The notes beneath the pieces are model-generated. The model had not been told where the DNA came from. It worked only from the letters and a program-made list of their open reading frames with translations, and made no database searches. Below are positions 12,143-22,387 of a DNA stretch of 64,000 nt, in pieces. The DNA is taken from positions 10,545,537-10,609,536 of the forward strand of contig NC_063049.1 in assembly GCF_018812025.1 (NCBI RefSeq), given 5' to 3'. Position numbers and translations under genes: made by a program. The first letter of the stretch is position 1. Every line of letters starts with the position of its first letter. Origin of the DNA: Megalobrama amblycephala. Its lineage: Eukaryota; Chordata; Actinopteri; Cypriniformes; Xenocyprididae.

Positions 12143-12419
12143 CTGGCCACAATTTTGCTGTTGGGAAATTACATTTTATATGATTAAAGTTGACTCTGGC
12201 ATGCTTACATTACTTGACTTTGAGTCATTTTACATGATTTACAAGATTTAAAACCCTTTCAAACTTACAAATGCAGATTGACCACCCAAACCAAGACTAT
12301 ACATTGTATATATCAGGTATGTATAGTTATTTTTGTTAGGCTATATAAAAAGAACAAAGAAGCAAATTACAAATAGTAATTTAAAAAATATATATTTTTT
12401 CAGATACATATGTTTATTT

Positions 12420-12919
12420 AGCATACATGTATACATTTATTTAACATTTTTTGATGTTTGATTAACATTAATGACAGACAGGTATTTATTTGGGGGCTGC
12501 TGAATGCATGGACGTCATATACTGACACATATCCAGTTTTTACCCACTTAGCCGTAAGCCATAGCTGACTGTATTCACGCGAGATACTCCATACGATGCA
12601 TTTTGACATCTGTGTGTGCGTGTATTCAGGCGCAAGGAGAACTGATCGCGCGCGACAGAGAGAGCGTGCACGCAAGCGCTTCTGTTGTGTCATTCAGCGC
12701 GATTCCGCCTATCCCACCTTCACTAACCGCAAGTTAATCGATAAAGAATTGTGACTGAATTGTAATTTTGTGATACGACGATCTTGGCTATTTTTCATTT
12801 GGCTGTAGGCTGAAATTATATTCAACCTCCCAAAGTGGCTAGTGGGAGTGGCTGTCTTACCCGCCACAGCTGAAATCTACCCGCATTTGGTGGGTTGGCG
12901 GGTGTTAATGTCAAGCCCT
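12420..12919 (-). mobile_element. hAT-like element end (CAGGGCTTGACATTAACACC)
   Basis: Read on the - strand, the segment begins at about 12919 with CAGGGCTTGACATTAACACC and 'GCCAACCCACCAAATGCGGG', a terminus I associate with fish hAT elements. The body is locally GC-rich (about 12590-12720). No opposite terminus or 8-bp duplication was found, so it is a truncated copy and the far boundary is approximate. Confidence 0.45.
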
Positions 12920-14890
12920 GTATATATATATATACAGTCACACTTTAGTTTAGGGTCCAGTCTAGAATGGGTAAACCCAGCCTGATCTGCCGGCAATTTG
13001 ATTTCGCCCGGCAACTCATAATTACCGCTTATTAACTCCCTGAGGTGTTTTGCAGAGTTTTTTTTTCACATTGCAGCAAAACAGACTTAAAATACTCTGT
13101 CATTTTTTGTCATAGAGACATAAGTAATATATCAATTGAAACTATAGAATATCTTCTTTTATTTGTATACACTCAGAGTAAAAACACAATGTTGTGCTTT
13201 TTGCAAAATAAAGAAAACTAACATGATGCGTGATCTCTCGTCTCCCTCTGAACAAAGTCCAATCTGATAGTTCTCAGAAAATGAACTGTAACTTAGTGAA
13301 TACTAATGACAAAAAAATTTGACTTATGTCTAAAGACACGTTGAAATGTCAGGTTTTAAATCGTGCAAGTCAAATCGAAAACAAAAATTCTGTGTTTATG
13401 TAATCTGTATGAAAAGAGAGCCATGTCAGAAGTCCGTGATTCAGCTCATTACCCGCTAATGCGGCCACGCCCACGGAGCCAGCGCTATTCAGAGGCAAAT
13501 TCAGAGGCAATACAGGCATACATCATCTCAATCATGTATTTATTGTCTTGAAAAGTGTTTATCTGTATGTAAAAGCCATGGTTAACGACCTCTGGAAGAC
13601 ATGCCGTTAGTTCCTGATATGTCCTCTTTATAATAATTTGTGGACTAAATGTGCACACAGAGCGCCCTCCGGCTGCAAGTATGAATTGAAAACACCAGCG
13701 CTCATAGTGATAACAATGAATATAGAATAAACTCTGTATAGAATAAAATCTGTATAGAAAATTGACATAACATATGAGAATCCATCAATATTTCTCCAAA
13801 TGTGCATGCTTTTAAACTAAAAACCTATAGTCAGTCTCTTTGCATCACAGAAATACATTATATTTTAAAGAATAAAATAGAATACCATTATTTTAAATTG
13901 AGCTGAGACATGATTACAGAGGTTTTTTTCACAGCCTACCTGACTGAAAGGCCTCATTATTATGCAGCACCATTAGAGGTTCTTTATGCGATTCTTTTGT
14001 CTTCTCAGGTGTAAATGAGCCATTATTCACGATGATTCACGCCTCCACGCATACTGTGTTTCTTGACAAAAAGTGTCTTACAAAAACTAAATCAATATAT
14101 TGTGTTATATGAACAAGTAGGCATTATAATTTTTACATAATTTTGAAGCAAAAACTCTAGCCTACAACCTCCAATACCCAGAAGTCTTGTAAACACAGAT
14201 TTAATATATATTTTTGGCCTTATTTCAGTGGCTTAATTTTTTTGTTTTTTCAATAACCACGCATAAACGTTATTCCTTCAAAAACACAAACATGTACATA
14301 CATGTTCCTCACATATTATGGTAGCCTAGTTTGTGCTGAATACAGTGTAATGACACTTTTGTCATTTATATGTTTATGAACAACTGAAAAAAGCACAAAT
14401 GTCAGGGCATGTCAAAACTTCTTTAAGCCCCAAATCAGCCTCAGACTCCAGAGGGTTAATAGATACTAAGGTAGTTGTTAAGTTTAGGTATTGGGTAGGA
14501 TTAAGGGATGTAGAATATGATCAGCAGAATAAGGGCTCATTCACACAGAACACGTCTTTGCATCTAAAAATGCGAGACGCAGCGCTCAGGAATGTTTAAT
14601 GCAATTTTTTTTTTTAAAAAGCAGCGCAGAACGCAAAGGTCTCGAGACACGCTTTTGAGACTTTTAAGACAGCAGAATAGATAGATACTATTTTTGACAG
14701 GGAAAAAAAGAAAATAATCGCACTGGTTATGGCCTCCTCTGCCATGTTGCTGTCAAATTAAACAGTTGCCATGCCAACTTGCTACTGTAAACAACAACCT
14801 TGCTCGTAATGCTTGCCCCGCCTCCGAGTTCTTCTGATTGGTCCACTGTTTTGAAACTGACATTAATGAGCGGCATTGCATGTAAAAGTT
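12920..14890. other. no gene seen; MITE fragments
   Basis: 'CACACTTTAGTTTAGGGTCC' (about 12941) and about 14455-14540 ('GGTAGTTGTTAAGTTTAGGT') are pieces of the ACACTTTATTTTA-type MITE found whole at 15665-15925. The rest is unremarkable. Confidence 0.5.
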
Positions 14891-14903
14891 GAAATTCTTT
14901 TAA

Positions 14904-15257
14904 AGGGGACCTATAATGCTCCTTTTACAAGATGTAATATAAGTCTCTGGTGTCCCCAGAATGTGCCTGTGAAGTTTCAGCTCAAAATAGCCCACAGATC
15001 ATTTATTATAGCTTATCAAATTTGCCCCATTTGGATGTGAGCAAAAACACGCAGTTTTTGTGTGTGTCCCTTTAAACGCAAATGAGCTGCTGCTTGCGGC
15101 CGCTTTCCAAAAGAGGGCGGAGCTTTAACAGCTCACGCTTCGGTTGCTCAACAACAACAAAGCTGGAGAATCTCACGGAGCCAAAATGACGATTGTCAAA
15201 CCGGAGACGGACACTGATGGAGAGACTCAGGAAGAAGTTACAACTTTTAGAATGCAA
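14904..15257 (+). mobile_element. 5' fragment of THAP-family TTAA element
   Basis: TTAA (14900-14903) precedes AGGGGACCTATAATGC and then 'ACAAGATGTAATATAAGTCT', 'GGTGTCCCCAGAATGTG' and 'GTTTCAGCTCAAAATA', the subterminal block also seen at 16884 and 43425. From ATG at 15186 the frame reads MTIVKPETDTDGETQEEV, colinear with the acidic stretch of the 53-codon ORFs in those copies. The copy is interrupted at about 15258 by a different repeat and its right half is missing. Confidence 0.7.
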
Positions 15258-15520
15258 CTTGTTGATCCTGGAACAACATTCCAATCAACTAATCAGATTT
15301 AATGGACAAGTTTAGAGTTTATGTCAAGTTCAGGCTTACAACCAGGGTTAGGTGCTTCTACATCAGTGTTATTCATCTATCATTTCACTCTGATTTTAAG
15401 GAGATAAGGTAGGGTTAGGTTTACAGGTAGGGATTTGGTTATGATTACATTTTTGGACAGGAATGCTTGTTCCAGGATCAACAAAATATGTTGAACCAGG
15501 AATACATCTAACTCTGCAAA
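15258..15520 (+). mobile_element. TGTTGATCCTGGAACAAC inverted-repeat element, copy 1
   Basis: Begins TTGTTGATCCTGGAACAAC and ends near GTTCCAGGATCAACAAAATA, so the inner ends are inverted repeats. The body aligns by eye with 42670-42995, including 'GGTTAGGTGCTTCTACATCA'. Outer parts of the ends are degraded. It is inserted in the TTAA element that starts at 14904. It is non-coding. Confidence 0.65.
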
Positions 15521-15664
15521 ATCAGGACATACTTGTGACTACTGTGAATCATATTAAATCATGTCTTTCAAACAGTGTTTTATTTTTATTTTTTGTCATT
15601 TTGTTTTTATAATTTTTTTATGACAGTGATTACTGATTTGTAATTATGGTATTCTGGAAAAACG

Positions 15665-15925
15665 GTAACATTTTAGTATAGGGAACACATATAAACTATT
15701 AACTATGACTTTTCCCTCAATAAACTCCTAATTTACTGCTTATTGATAGTTAGTAAGGTAGTTGTTAAGTTTAGGTACTGGGTAGGGTTAAGAATGTAGA
15801 ATAAGGTCATGCAGAATAAGGCATTAATATGTGCTTAATAATTACTAATAAACAGCCATTATTCTAGTAATATGCATGCTAATAAGCAACTAGTTAAAAG
15901 ACCCTAAAATAAAGTGTTACCGGAA
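15665..15925. mobile_element. small fold-back MITE with GGTAACATTTTAGTATAGGG ends
   Basis: Left CGGTAACATTTTAGTATAGG is the inverted counterpart of right CCTAAAATAAAGTGTTACCG. The interior carries 'GTTAGTAAGGTAGTTGTTAA', also present at 14455-14540. About 260 bp, non-coding. Confidence 0.75.
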
Positions 15926-16879
15926 AAACTATGATTACTATATTAAAATTTGGCGAAGAGCAATACAGTACATGTAGATGCAACGTATATTCAGATGCAG
16001 GTGAGACGTCATTTGATTTAGATAAACAATCTCTCTCACTATTTACAGTTTGTATGGTCGGCTCTACATGAATAATGGATGAGACATTTTAAATGTATCA
16101 GGTCCTGTGAGTGAGTTCAGGTTGGTCAAGCTGCATTTTCCACAGTAATAAACTCATTTAAATAGTAATGAACCTTGGCTATAGAAGCGGTGTGTGGTGA
16201 GCTGACCCACTGAGAGTCATTTAAAACATTCATAACATTCATATATACAACACACAGAGAAACAAAGAATGTCCATTAACCCTCTAATAGGCACTTTTCA
16301 AAGTCTCATACTCTGTATCTGTTTAGAATGACAGAGAGGTGGAGGAGAGGAACCATGTTGATGTGAGTCAGCGTGGGAGTAATATAACCAACTGTCATCT
16401 TTACTGAAGTGAGATTATAAATGACGCTCAAACAGAGGAATGTTGTGAAAGCTGAGAGTGACTGGCGCGCACGTGACGAGCAGAAACCCAGAAGCGCCAA
16501 TCTAACAGATCTGACAGATTTCCTTAGAGAGCTTTAACACCAGAACATTCCAGCTCAGCCAAGACCTGAAAAGAGACACTTAGAGAGAGAGAGAGAGAGA
16601 GAGAGAGGTAAGTGAGGACACACAGATTGGTGTCTACCAACGTTTCAACTCTCAAAATTGAGTTAAACGGATGCCAGCGGCCATGTAAACCCAGCTTATG
16701 AAAAACCACTGGGGAAAAGGGGGAAGGGTCAACAGCATATGAAGAGGTGTTGCTGGGAAATTAGCACGCTGATTTTGGTGTTAAGTGTGTTAAACGCTGA
16801 CATATTCTTTCCCACATTGGCCTGTTTCCCCTTGAGAGGACTGTGTCGTCTAATGAGAAATGAGCATGTGTGTGATTCC
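15926..16879. other. no gene seen; contains (AG)n at 16581-16608
   Basis: Apart from the AG microsatellite at 16581-16608 there is no gene-like structure. The open frames crossing the AG tract give Leu-Ser repeats and are artefacts. Confidence 0.55.
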
Positions 16880-17143
16880 TTAAAGGGCACCTATTATGCC
16901 CCTTTTTACAAGATGTAATATTGGTCTTGGGTGTCCCAGAATGTATTTGTGAAGTTTCAGCACAAAATACCCCACAGTTAATTTATTATAACCATTTGAA
17001 AATGTCATTTTTGGGGCCTGTTTTAAAAAGAGCTGTTTTGGTGTGTACCACCTTAAATATAAATGAGCTGCATATCCCCGCCCTGCCTTTGGATGAGGGC
17101 GTAACTTGCATACCTATGGCAATAAACAGTCGGTAGAAGCAGA

Positions 17144-17305
17144 ATGGCCGAGAGTGAGAGACCCGCTGTTTTGTATGGCATTCAGCCGTACATGTTTGAA
17201 CCGGAATCAGACCCAGATGATGAAGAGACTCCGGCAGAAGAAACACAATTGAGAATGGAGCAGGACGCCTCTGAATGGTTATTTGATACATTTATGTACT
17301 TATAG
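17144..17305 (+). CDS. 53-aa element-encoded ORF, acidic, PYMFEPE motif (partial protein?)
   Basis: The ATG-to-TAG frame contains GIQPYMFEPESDPDDEETP and ends EWLFDTFMYL. The same frame is open in copy 2 (43686-43847) with four amino-acid differences and no stop or indel, and a diverged relative starts at 15186. The GIQPYMFEPE start followed by an acidic run and an EW reminds me of the N-terminus of the multi-copy fish proteins annotated as 'P2X purinoceptor 7-like'; that is memory-based and unverified. In those proteins a cysteine-rich C-terminal domain follows, which is absent here. It may be a first exon or a relic. It lies on the opposite strand to the THAP exon. Its function is unknown. 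Confidence 0.4.
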   Translation: MAESERPAVLYGIQPYMFEPESDPDDEETPAEETQLRMEQDASEWLFDTFMYL

Positions 17306-17594
17306 AGTTTTAATCGCACCCCCTTTGCAATTATGGATGTGCAACACACACACACTGTGATAACTTTCGCGCAATTTTTTGAAACTACAAACACAAATAC
17401 TGTGATAACGTTTGCTAAGTAAACATACACAGTTTTTAATACAATATCTTTAAAAAAAACACTATACAAACAAGGTTTAAATTATATACACAGACATTCT
17501 ACGACGACGACAACAACTTTAGACGCATTTGTTATTGAATTGGCTGACATCAACTGAAATGAATATTTGCTCAAAAAACATTAAATACACTTAC

Positions 17595-17879
17595 TTCTTC
17601 TGGAGGTGACGTTGGATCGCGAACAGTAGGCAACGATCCACACTTGAGGATTAACTTTGAAGCAAGACCTGCTTTGAATTGACCCTCGTTCTCAAAACAG
17701 TCAGTCAAAAAATGATTCGCGCAAACATAAACGTATTTTGGAATTTTGAGTGGCGCCTTTCTTTCGTAAATAAAATCCATCCACTGCGTTTTCAGTGGCT
17801 CTGATGTCGGAAGTAAGTGAAAACTACTATGTTCATTATTACATCCCACAACAGAACACTTATGTTTCTTAGGAGACAT
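17595..17879 (-). CDS. THAP zinc-finger exon of a transposon-encoded protein
   Basis: From Met at 17879 the exon encodes about 95 residues, MSPKKHKCSVVGCNN onward. The zinc ligands are C8, C13, C53 and H56 (C-x4-C-x39-C-x2-H), with conserved P24, W33 and F57 and an AVPTIF-like SLPTV at 82-86. These are the hallmarks of the THAP DNA-binding fold, which in transposases recognises element ends. The frame runs to a consensus donor (GAAGAA followed by GTAAGTG) with the last exon base at 17595, so the original protein continued in further exons not found here. An in-frame upstream Met exists at 17900, but the usual THAP start places the first Cys near residue 5-8, which favours 17879. Whether it is expressed is unknown. 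Confidence 0.7.
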
Positions 17880-18171
17880 TACCGGCTGTCGTTGAAACAA
17901 TGGAGGATGATTGACAGATCACCGAGGTCGGGGTCTATGCCAAAACCAGATTGTCAGTCAAACCACGTGGGTGGGGCTTAGCGCAATTCTACGTCACAGT
18001 GAGAGCAATCTTAGAACAGGGCGTTCTGAGACAGTGCTTATGAATTATTGAGATTGTAAAAAAACCACTGGGTGGATTTTTCTCATTCTAGGGTGGTTTT
18101 GCTCACACACTGCCAACACACATTTATGGTCAAACACCATGTAAAAGTGAATTTTGCATAATAGGTGCCCT

Positions 18172-18307
18172 TTAAAACACTCTTGTGTGTGGGACTAATT
18201 TCTTATGCATCTCATCCCAAGCTAATTCCAAACCATCATTTCAGAACTAGTAACAAAGACTTGAGCTCTGATAGCAGAACAATACCGTTGATACAGTTAT
18301 TAACGCA

Positions 18308-18349
<42 letters not shown>

Positions 18350-18748
18350 AGCATATGTGAATTAGCCTACTTGATCTGTGCGTCTCTAATGGCAGCAGTG
18401 TCTCTAGCAGTACTAATAGCGAAAGTTTATCTCAAGAAACGCTGTTATTACCTCACTGGTGAGTCACGTATCTTAAGTTGCTAAACTATTTTACTCTCAT
18501 TATTTCGTCAGAGCTGCACTGACCAAACATTGCTGTGCGAGTGTGTGTCATACGATACAGTACGTGTATACGCTGGAAAGAGAGAGAGAGAGCGAGTGCG
18601 CGAGAGAGCATGCGCTTTCAGGACACAATAACATATATTTTGTGGCAAAAACCATGACAATAATTTGTCGTTTTCATCCTATAGTTTACTATATTTATTG
18701 CAATAATATTACTATACTATACTAAAAAACTGCAATACTATATTTATC
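18172..18748. other. no gene seen; contains (GA)n at 18311-18346
   Basis: A pure GA microsatellite at 18311-18346 and a shorter GA-rich patch near 18578-18606 explain the Arg-Glu runs in the overlapping frames. Nothing else is supported. Confidence 0.6.
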
Positions 18749-19070
18749 GTTTGTCACTTCCCTGAAATAGGACCCATAGAAGCGTTTACTAAAGTTGCGC
18801 CCCTATCAACAACAGGACACTTTCATTTTAACGCATTGTTCCCTTTTATCTGCATCGTATTTCTGGTTTCGCGTAGCTCAAATGGCAGAGCATTGCAATA
18901 TATAACAGTATGCAATCATGTGATCATGCGATTGTGGGTTCGATCCCAGGGAGTGCATGTGCTCGTAAAGTGTATGTGCACTATAAATCACTAAGGGTAG
19001 GTTTAGGGTTGGTGTAGAGTTTTGCTAAATGGAAATAGGACAAATGGTGGGTAAGGGACAGTGTAATAAT
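18749..19070 (+). repeat. tRNA-like interspersed repeat, 5' part, split by insertions
   Basis: Matches 29788-30276 from 'GTTTGTCACTTCCCTGAAATA' onward. It holds a tRNA-like head: 'GTAGCTCAAATGGCAGAGCA' (box A type), an expanded anticodon region, and 'GTGGGTTCGATCCCAGGGA' (box B type). The repeat stops at 19070 and resumes at about 21358, with 2.3 kb of other elements in between. It is a SINE-like relic, not a functional tRNA gene. Confidence 0.7.
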
Positions 19071-20773
19071 CAGTGTTAATTTTGACAGCAAATTTTAATT
19101 TAGTTTTAGTCATACTCTTTTGACTAAAATGCCATTTAGTTTTAGTCATATTTTAGTCATTGGAAATTGTTTTAGTTTTAGTCTAGTTTTAGTCGACTAA
19201 ATATCATAAGATTTTAGTCGACTAAAATTTCATTTAGTTAAATTATAATGCATTAAGCATTTCTCTAACAATACATAGATCCTATGCGCTGATATTGTCA
19301 TGATCATTACTGGGAGTGCCCTTGTCTGCCACTAGAGGGCACTCCAACCCGGACTGTGTCTCACCCCACTTGTGAACTTCATTACCCATAATGCACTTCC
19401 CGGACTCATTATCTCATGTCATTGCACCCTGCTGTTTTGTGTTCCCTCATCAGTGTCTGTCTATTTATACCCTGTTTGTTTCTGCTTTAGTCATGGAGTT
19501 TTCAGTTCAGGTCACCTGTTTCTTTGTGTGTTTTCTTGTTCTCTGTTTTTGTATGGACTGCTTTATTGGATTTTGACCCTTGCCTGTTTCTGGACTCACG
19601 ATTTTTGGATTACCCATTAAACAACCCCTGCACCTGGATCTGTCTGTTGTCTCCGTGATTCTAACGTGACAGATATAAGTAGGCCTACATATTCCCCAAA
19701 CTGTTTATGTTCACCCAACTGTACTTTGCTCGCCAAAGCAGACATTTTTTGACCGTTCAAGTGCAAAAAGACACGAAAGAGCAAAATTCAGTACTTTTCA
19801 GGGATTGACACACTTATCATTGAGGTACTATTATAGTTTTCGTTTCAAATTTTTATTAGATTTGATTTTTAGTTTTTCTGTTTTCATTGTAATTTTAGTT
19901 AAAAGTTTTAGTAATTTTTTGTGTTTATGTCTTTTAATATTTGCTTTTAAATGTCTATAAGTTTTTAATTCTGTTTGCTATTTTAATACCTCAGATTAAG
20001 CTAAAGCTTAGACTTTACATTTTTTTTTTATATATTTATTTTTTACTTCAAGTAATGAAGATTTCTTTGGTTTTAGATTTAGTTAATCCTTATACTTGTA
20101 AAATATATTGATTAATGTGTCAAATAATCTTCTTAGTCTTTCCTTCCTGTGACAGAAGATATGGTAGTTTACTATGAATTGAACAGAAATTAAATGAAAT
20201 ACAGTTTATTGTGTAAACAAAATAACAATAACCAGGAAAAAATCATTATAAACCATCCCGAAATACACAGTGACTCTTATTCTGAAATGTCTGCAGTCTG
20301 CACTGTAGCAGGCTGCTCATGAGGGTGATAGAATATGCATTCTTACATCCATCTAAAACATACTACCATGTAAACATCGTGTAGTAAACATCATAATTCA
20401 TCAACATTAGCTTATAAGCAATCGCTTGGCATAAATGTGCGCTATTCATTAATTGCGAAGTAGTCTGAAGTGCTGCTGCTGTAGAGCCTGTAGAGGGCGC
20501 AACAGCACCGCCTTTCCCGCGGTTAGATCAGCATGTTACACTTCAAATGTGCGCATCTTCCACACAGCAGTCCTGACTGGATACCTTCCCAAATCGTCCC
20601 TCTCTTTAATTTTTGTCTCGTTTTTATTCGTTGATGAAAATTAGAGTAGATTTTAGTCATAGTTTTAGTCATTCAAAATGCATTTTTATTTAGTCATCGT
20701 CTCGTTTTCGTCCGTAAAAAATGTCGTTGACGAAAATTATGACGAAAATTATTCGTCAATGAAATTAACACTG
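19071..20773. mobile_element. hAT-type element with 8-bp target duplication GTAATAAT
   Basis: GTAATAAT occurs immediately on both sides (19063-19070 and 20774-20781) of termini CAGTGTTAATTTT ... GAAATTAACACTG. An 8-bp duplication with CAG...CTG ends is diagnostic of hAT elements. The left 200 bp carries many 'TTTTAGTC' and 'GTCGACTAAA' motifs, and the right end repeats 'TTTTAGTCAT', so subterminal motif arrays are present on both sides. No transposase frame was found. A solo LTR (19296-19671) is nested inside. Confidence 0.85.
19296..19671. mobile_element. solo LTR with 5-bp target duplication GATAT
   Basis: A 376-bp segment starts TGTCATGATC, ends AACGTGACA, and is flanked by GATAT on both sides (19291-19295 and 19672-19676). 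TG...CA ends plus a 5-bp duplication mark an LTR. It contains a TATA-like 'TATTTATACC' (about 19463) and 'CATTAAAC' near the end, which give a likely + orientation. No internal retrotransposon sequence lies next to it, so it is a recombination-derived solo LTR. It cannot be assigned to a clade from sequence alone. Confidence 0.8.
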
Positions 20774-20794
20774 GTAATAATTAATAATTATTTA

Positions 20795-21353
20795 ATAATA
20801 ATTCCTTACATTTATATAGTGCTTTTCTGGACATGCAAAGCGCTTTACATATTGAAGAGGGAATCTCCTCAACCACCACCAATGTGCAACATCCACCTGG
20901 ATGATGCGACGGCAGCCATATTGCACCAGAACGCCCACCACACACCAGCTTATTGGTGGAGAGGAGACAGAGTGATGAAGCCAATCAGTATATGGGGATG
21001 ATTAGGAGGCCATGATGGTCAGAGGCCAATGGGCAAATTTGGCCAGGATGTCAGGGTTACACCCCTACTCCTTTCGAAGGACATCCTGGGATTGTTAATG
21101 ACCACAGAGAGTCAGGACCTCAGTTTAACGTCTCATCCGAAGGATGGTGCTTTTTGACAGTATAGTGTCCCCATCAATATACTGGGGTGTTAGGACCCAT
21201 ACAGACCATAGGGTGAGCACGGCCTCACTAAAACCTCTACCAACAGCAAGCTAGTTTTCCCAGGAGGTCTCCCATCCAGGTACTAACCAGGCTCAGCCCT
21301 GCTTAGCTTTAGTGGGCAACCAGTCTTGGACTACAGGGTGATATGGCTGCTGG
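20795..21353 (-). mobile_element. SINE3-type element with 5S rRNA-derived head
   Basis: On the - strand the 5' end (21353 downward) reads CAGCAGCCATATCACCCTG. After a diverged middle it gives AGCTAAGCAGGG, GCCTGGTTAGTACCTGGATG and GGAGACCTCCTGGG, which is 5S rRNA sequence including its box C region. The body includes 'TCGGATGAGACGTTAAACTG', and the tail ends 'AAAGCACTATATAAATGTAA' followed by ATT-rich repeats. This is the layout of 5S-rRNA-derived SINE3 elements of fish, transcribed by Pol III from an internal type 1 promoter and mobilised by a LINE. The 107-codon frame at 20678-21001 lies within it and is not a gene. Confidence 0.85.
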
Positions 21354-21357
21354 ATAT

Positions 21358-21480
21358 AAAATGGTAATGACAGTCATACGTCATTTTATGACAACAGACG
21401 TAATACAACACTGTCATTGTATTTTTACACCAGAGGGCGCATGACTTAAAAATGTAAATATAGGTTGTAATAAGATGCTT
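21358..21480 (+). repeat. tRNA-like interspersed repeat, 3' part
   Basis: 'GGTAATGACAGTCATACGTC' to 'GTAATAAGATGCTT' continues the repeat broken at 19070. The undisrupted copy at 29788-30276 has both parts contiguous, which shows that the hAT element and the SINE3 arrived after this repeat. Confidence 0.7.
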
Positions 21481-21524
21481 GAAAAATGTATATTTTGTCC
21501 ATTAGATCGAAACATCTGAAAAAA

Positions 21525-21660
21525 TGTCTCGGGTTACTTGTGTAACCCTGGTTCCCTGAATAAGGGAACGAGACGCTACGTCATATGACGTTATGGGGGA
21601 AATCCCATAACGTCATATGACGTAGCGTCGACGGTTTCCATGAAAGGGAACCCATACATT
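21525..21660. repeat. hairpin-forming repeat with perfect 26-bp arms
   Basis: Arms at 21572-21597 and 21604-21629 are perfect reverse complements around loop GGAAAT; each arm contains 'ACGTCATATGACGT'. Just upstream, GGGTTAC-TTGT-GTAACCC forms a smaller hairpin, and 'GGTTCCCT'/'AGGGAACC' bracket the whole. It is probably a non-autonomous element centre. Confidence 0.8.
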
Positions 21661-21941
21661 TACCCGCCAATAGAGTCTCCCCTCAAAAAATCCATGACAG
21701 AAATGGTTGAAAGTGGACAAAAGAGATGGTTTAAAATACCAGGTGGAAGTGGGAATGTGTCTCCTTCGCCTACTTGTGATCCGATTGACCAAAACGCATC
21801 TTAATACCAGGAGGAAATAAGGTCATTCTTAGTAGTCCTCTGGAAAAAAATAGTAGTTACTGATTAGCTAATAGTGAACTCACTCATTCAACTGAGTGAT
21901 ATTACTTCCTAAATTGTTAATCAGAGTTTCTTGTTTGTTAA

Positions 21942-22383
21942 AGGATTAGTCCACTAATCGGAATCGGAACGAACGCGGCGCCAGTTTCGTTTTTTTCCGT
22001 AAGTAGAATAGGGAAGGCGTAGGACATTCAGCGTAAGCGTTTTGAAGAATGCGGAAACGGGAAGTACGTTCAAGGCGATATTTTGTGTTTATAAACCATA
22101 AACGGCTGTATTTTTTTCGAAAATGACCGATCATTTTGCTAGATAAGACCCTTATTCCTCGTCTGGTATCTTTTAAAGCCCTTTGAAGCTGCACTGAAAC
22201 TGCAATTTGGACCTTCAACCTGTTGGTAGCCGTTGAAATCCACTATATGGAGAAAAATCCTGGAATGTTTTCCTCAAAAACCTTAATTTCTTTTCGACTG
22301 ATGAAAGAAAGACATGAACATCTTGGATGACATGGATGTGAGTAAATTATCAGGAAAAGTTTATTCAGAAGTGGACTAATCCT
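21942..22383 (+). mobile_element. TTAA-flanked MITE, 442 bp (AGGATTAGTCCACT ends)
   Basis: TTAA (21938-21941 and 22384-22387) flanks inverted ends AGGATTAGTCCACT ... AGTGGACTAATCCT. It is non-coding; the 90-codon - strand frame at 21946-22218 lies inside it. A related, opposite-orientation copy starts at 49696. Confidence 0.85.
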
Positions 22384-22387
22384 TTAA

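Larger units (their letters stand above)
16884..18171. mobile_element. TTAA-flanked Kolobok-like element, copy 1 (1288 bp)
   Basis: TTAA (16880-16883 and 18172-18175) flanks perfect inverted ends AGGGCACCTATTATGC ... GCATAATAGGTGCCCT. Inside are a + strand 53-codon ORF (17144-17305) and a - strand THAP zinc-finger exon (17595-17879) ending at a splice donor. There is no DDE transposase core, so the copy is non-autonomous. TTAA target duplications combined with a THAP domain fit the Kolobok superfamily; piggyBac also uses TTAA but is not known to me for THAP domains. Copy 2 lies at 43425-44747 and is very similar. Confidence 0.8.

Noticed and set aside
11928..12152. open frame with a long Ile-Tyr run
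   Set aside because: It is the translation of the (TA)n microsatellite.
18865..18960. possible tRNA gene
   Set aside because: Box A and box B words are present, but the anticodon region is expanded and no acceptor stem pairs; the segment is part of a dispersed repeat.
21245..21353. possible 5S rRNA gene
   Set aside because: Only part of the 5S sequence is kept, the middle is diverged and it is joined to a SINE body and tail.
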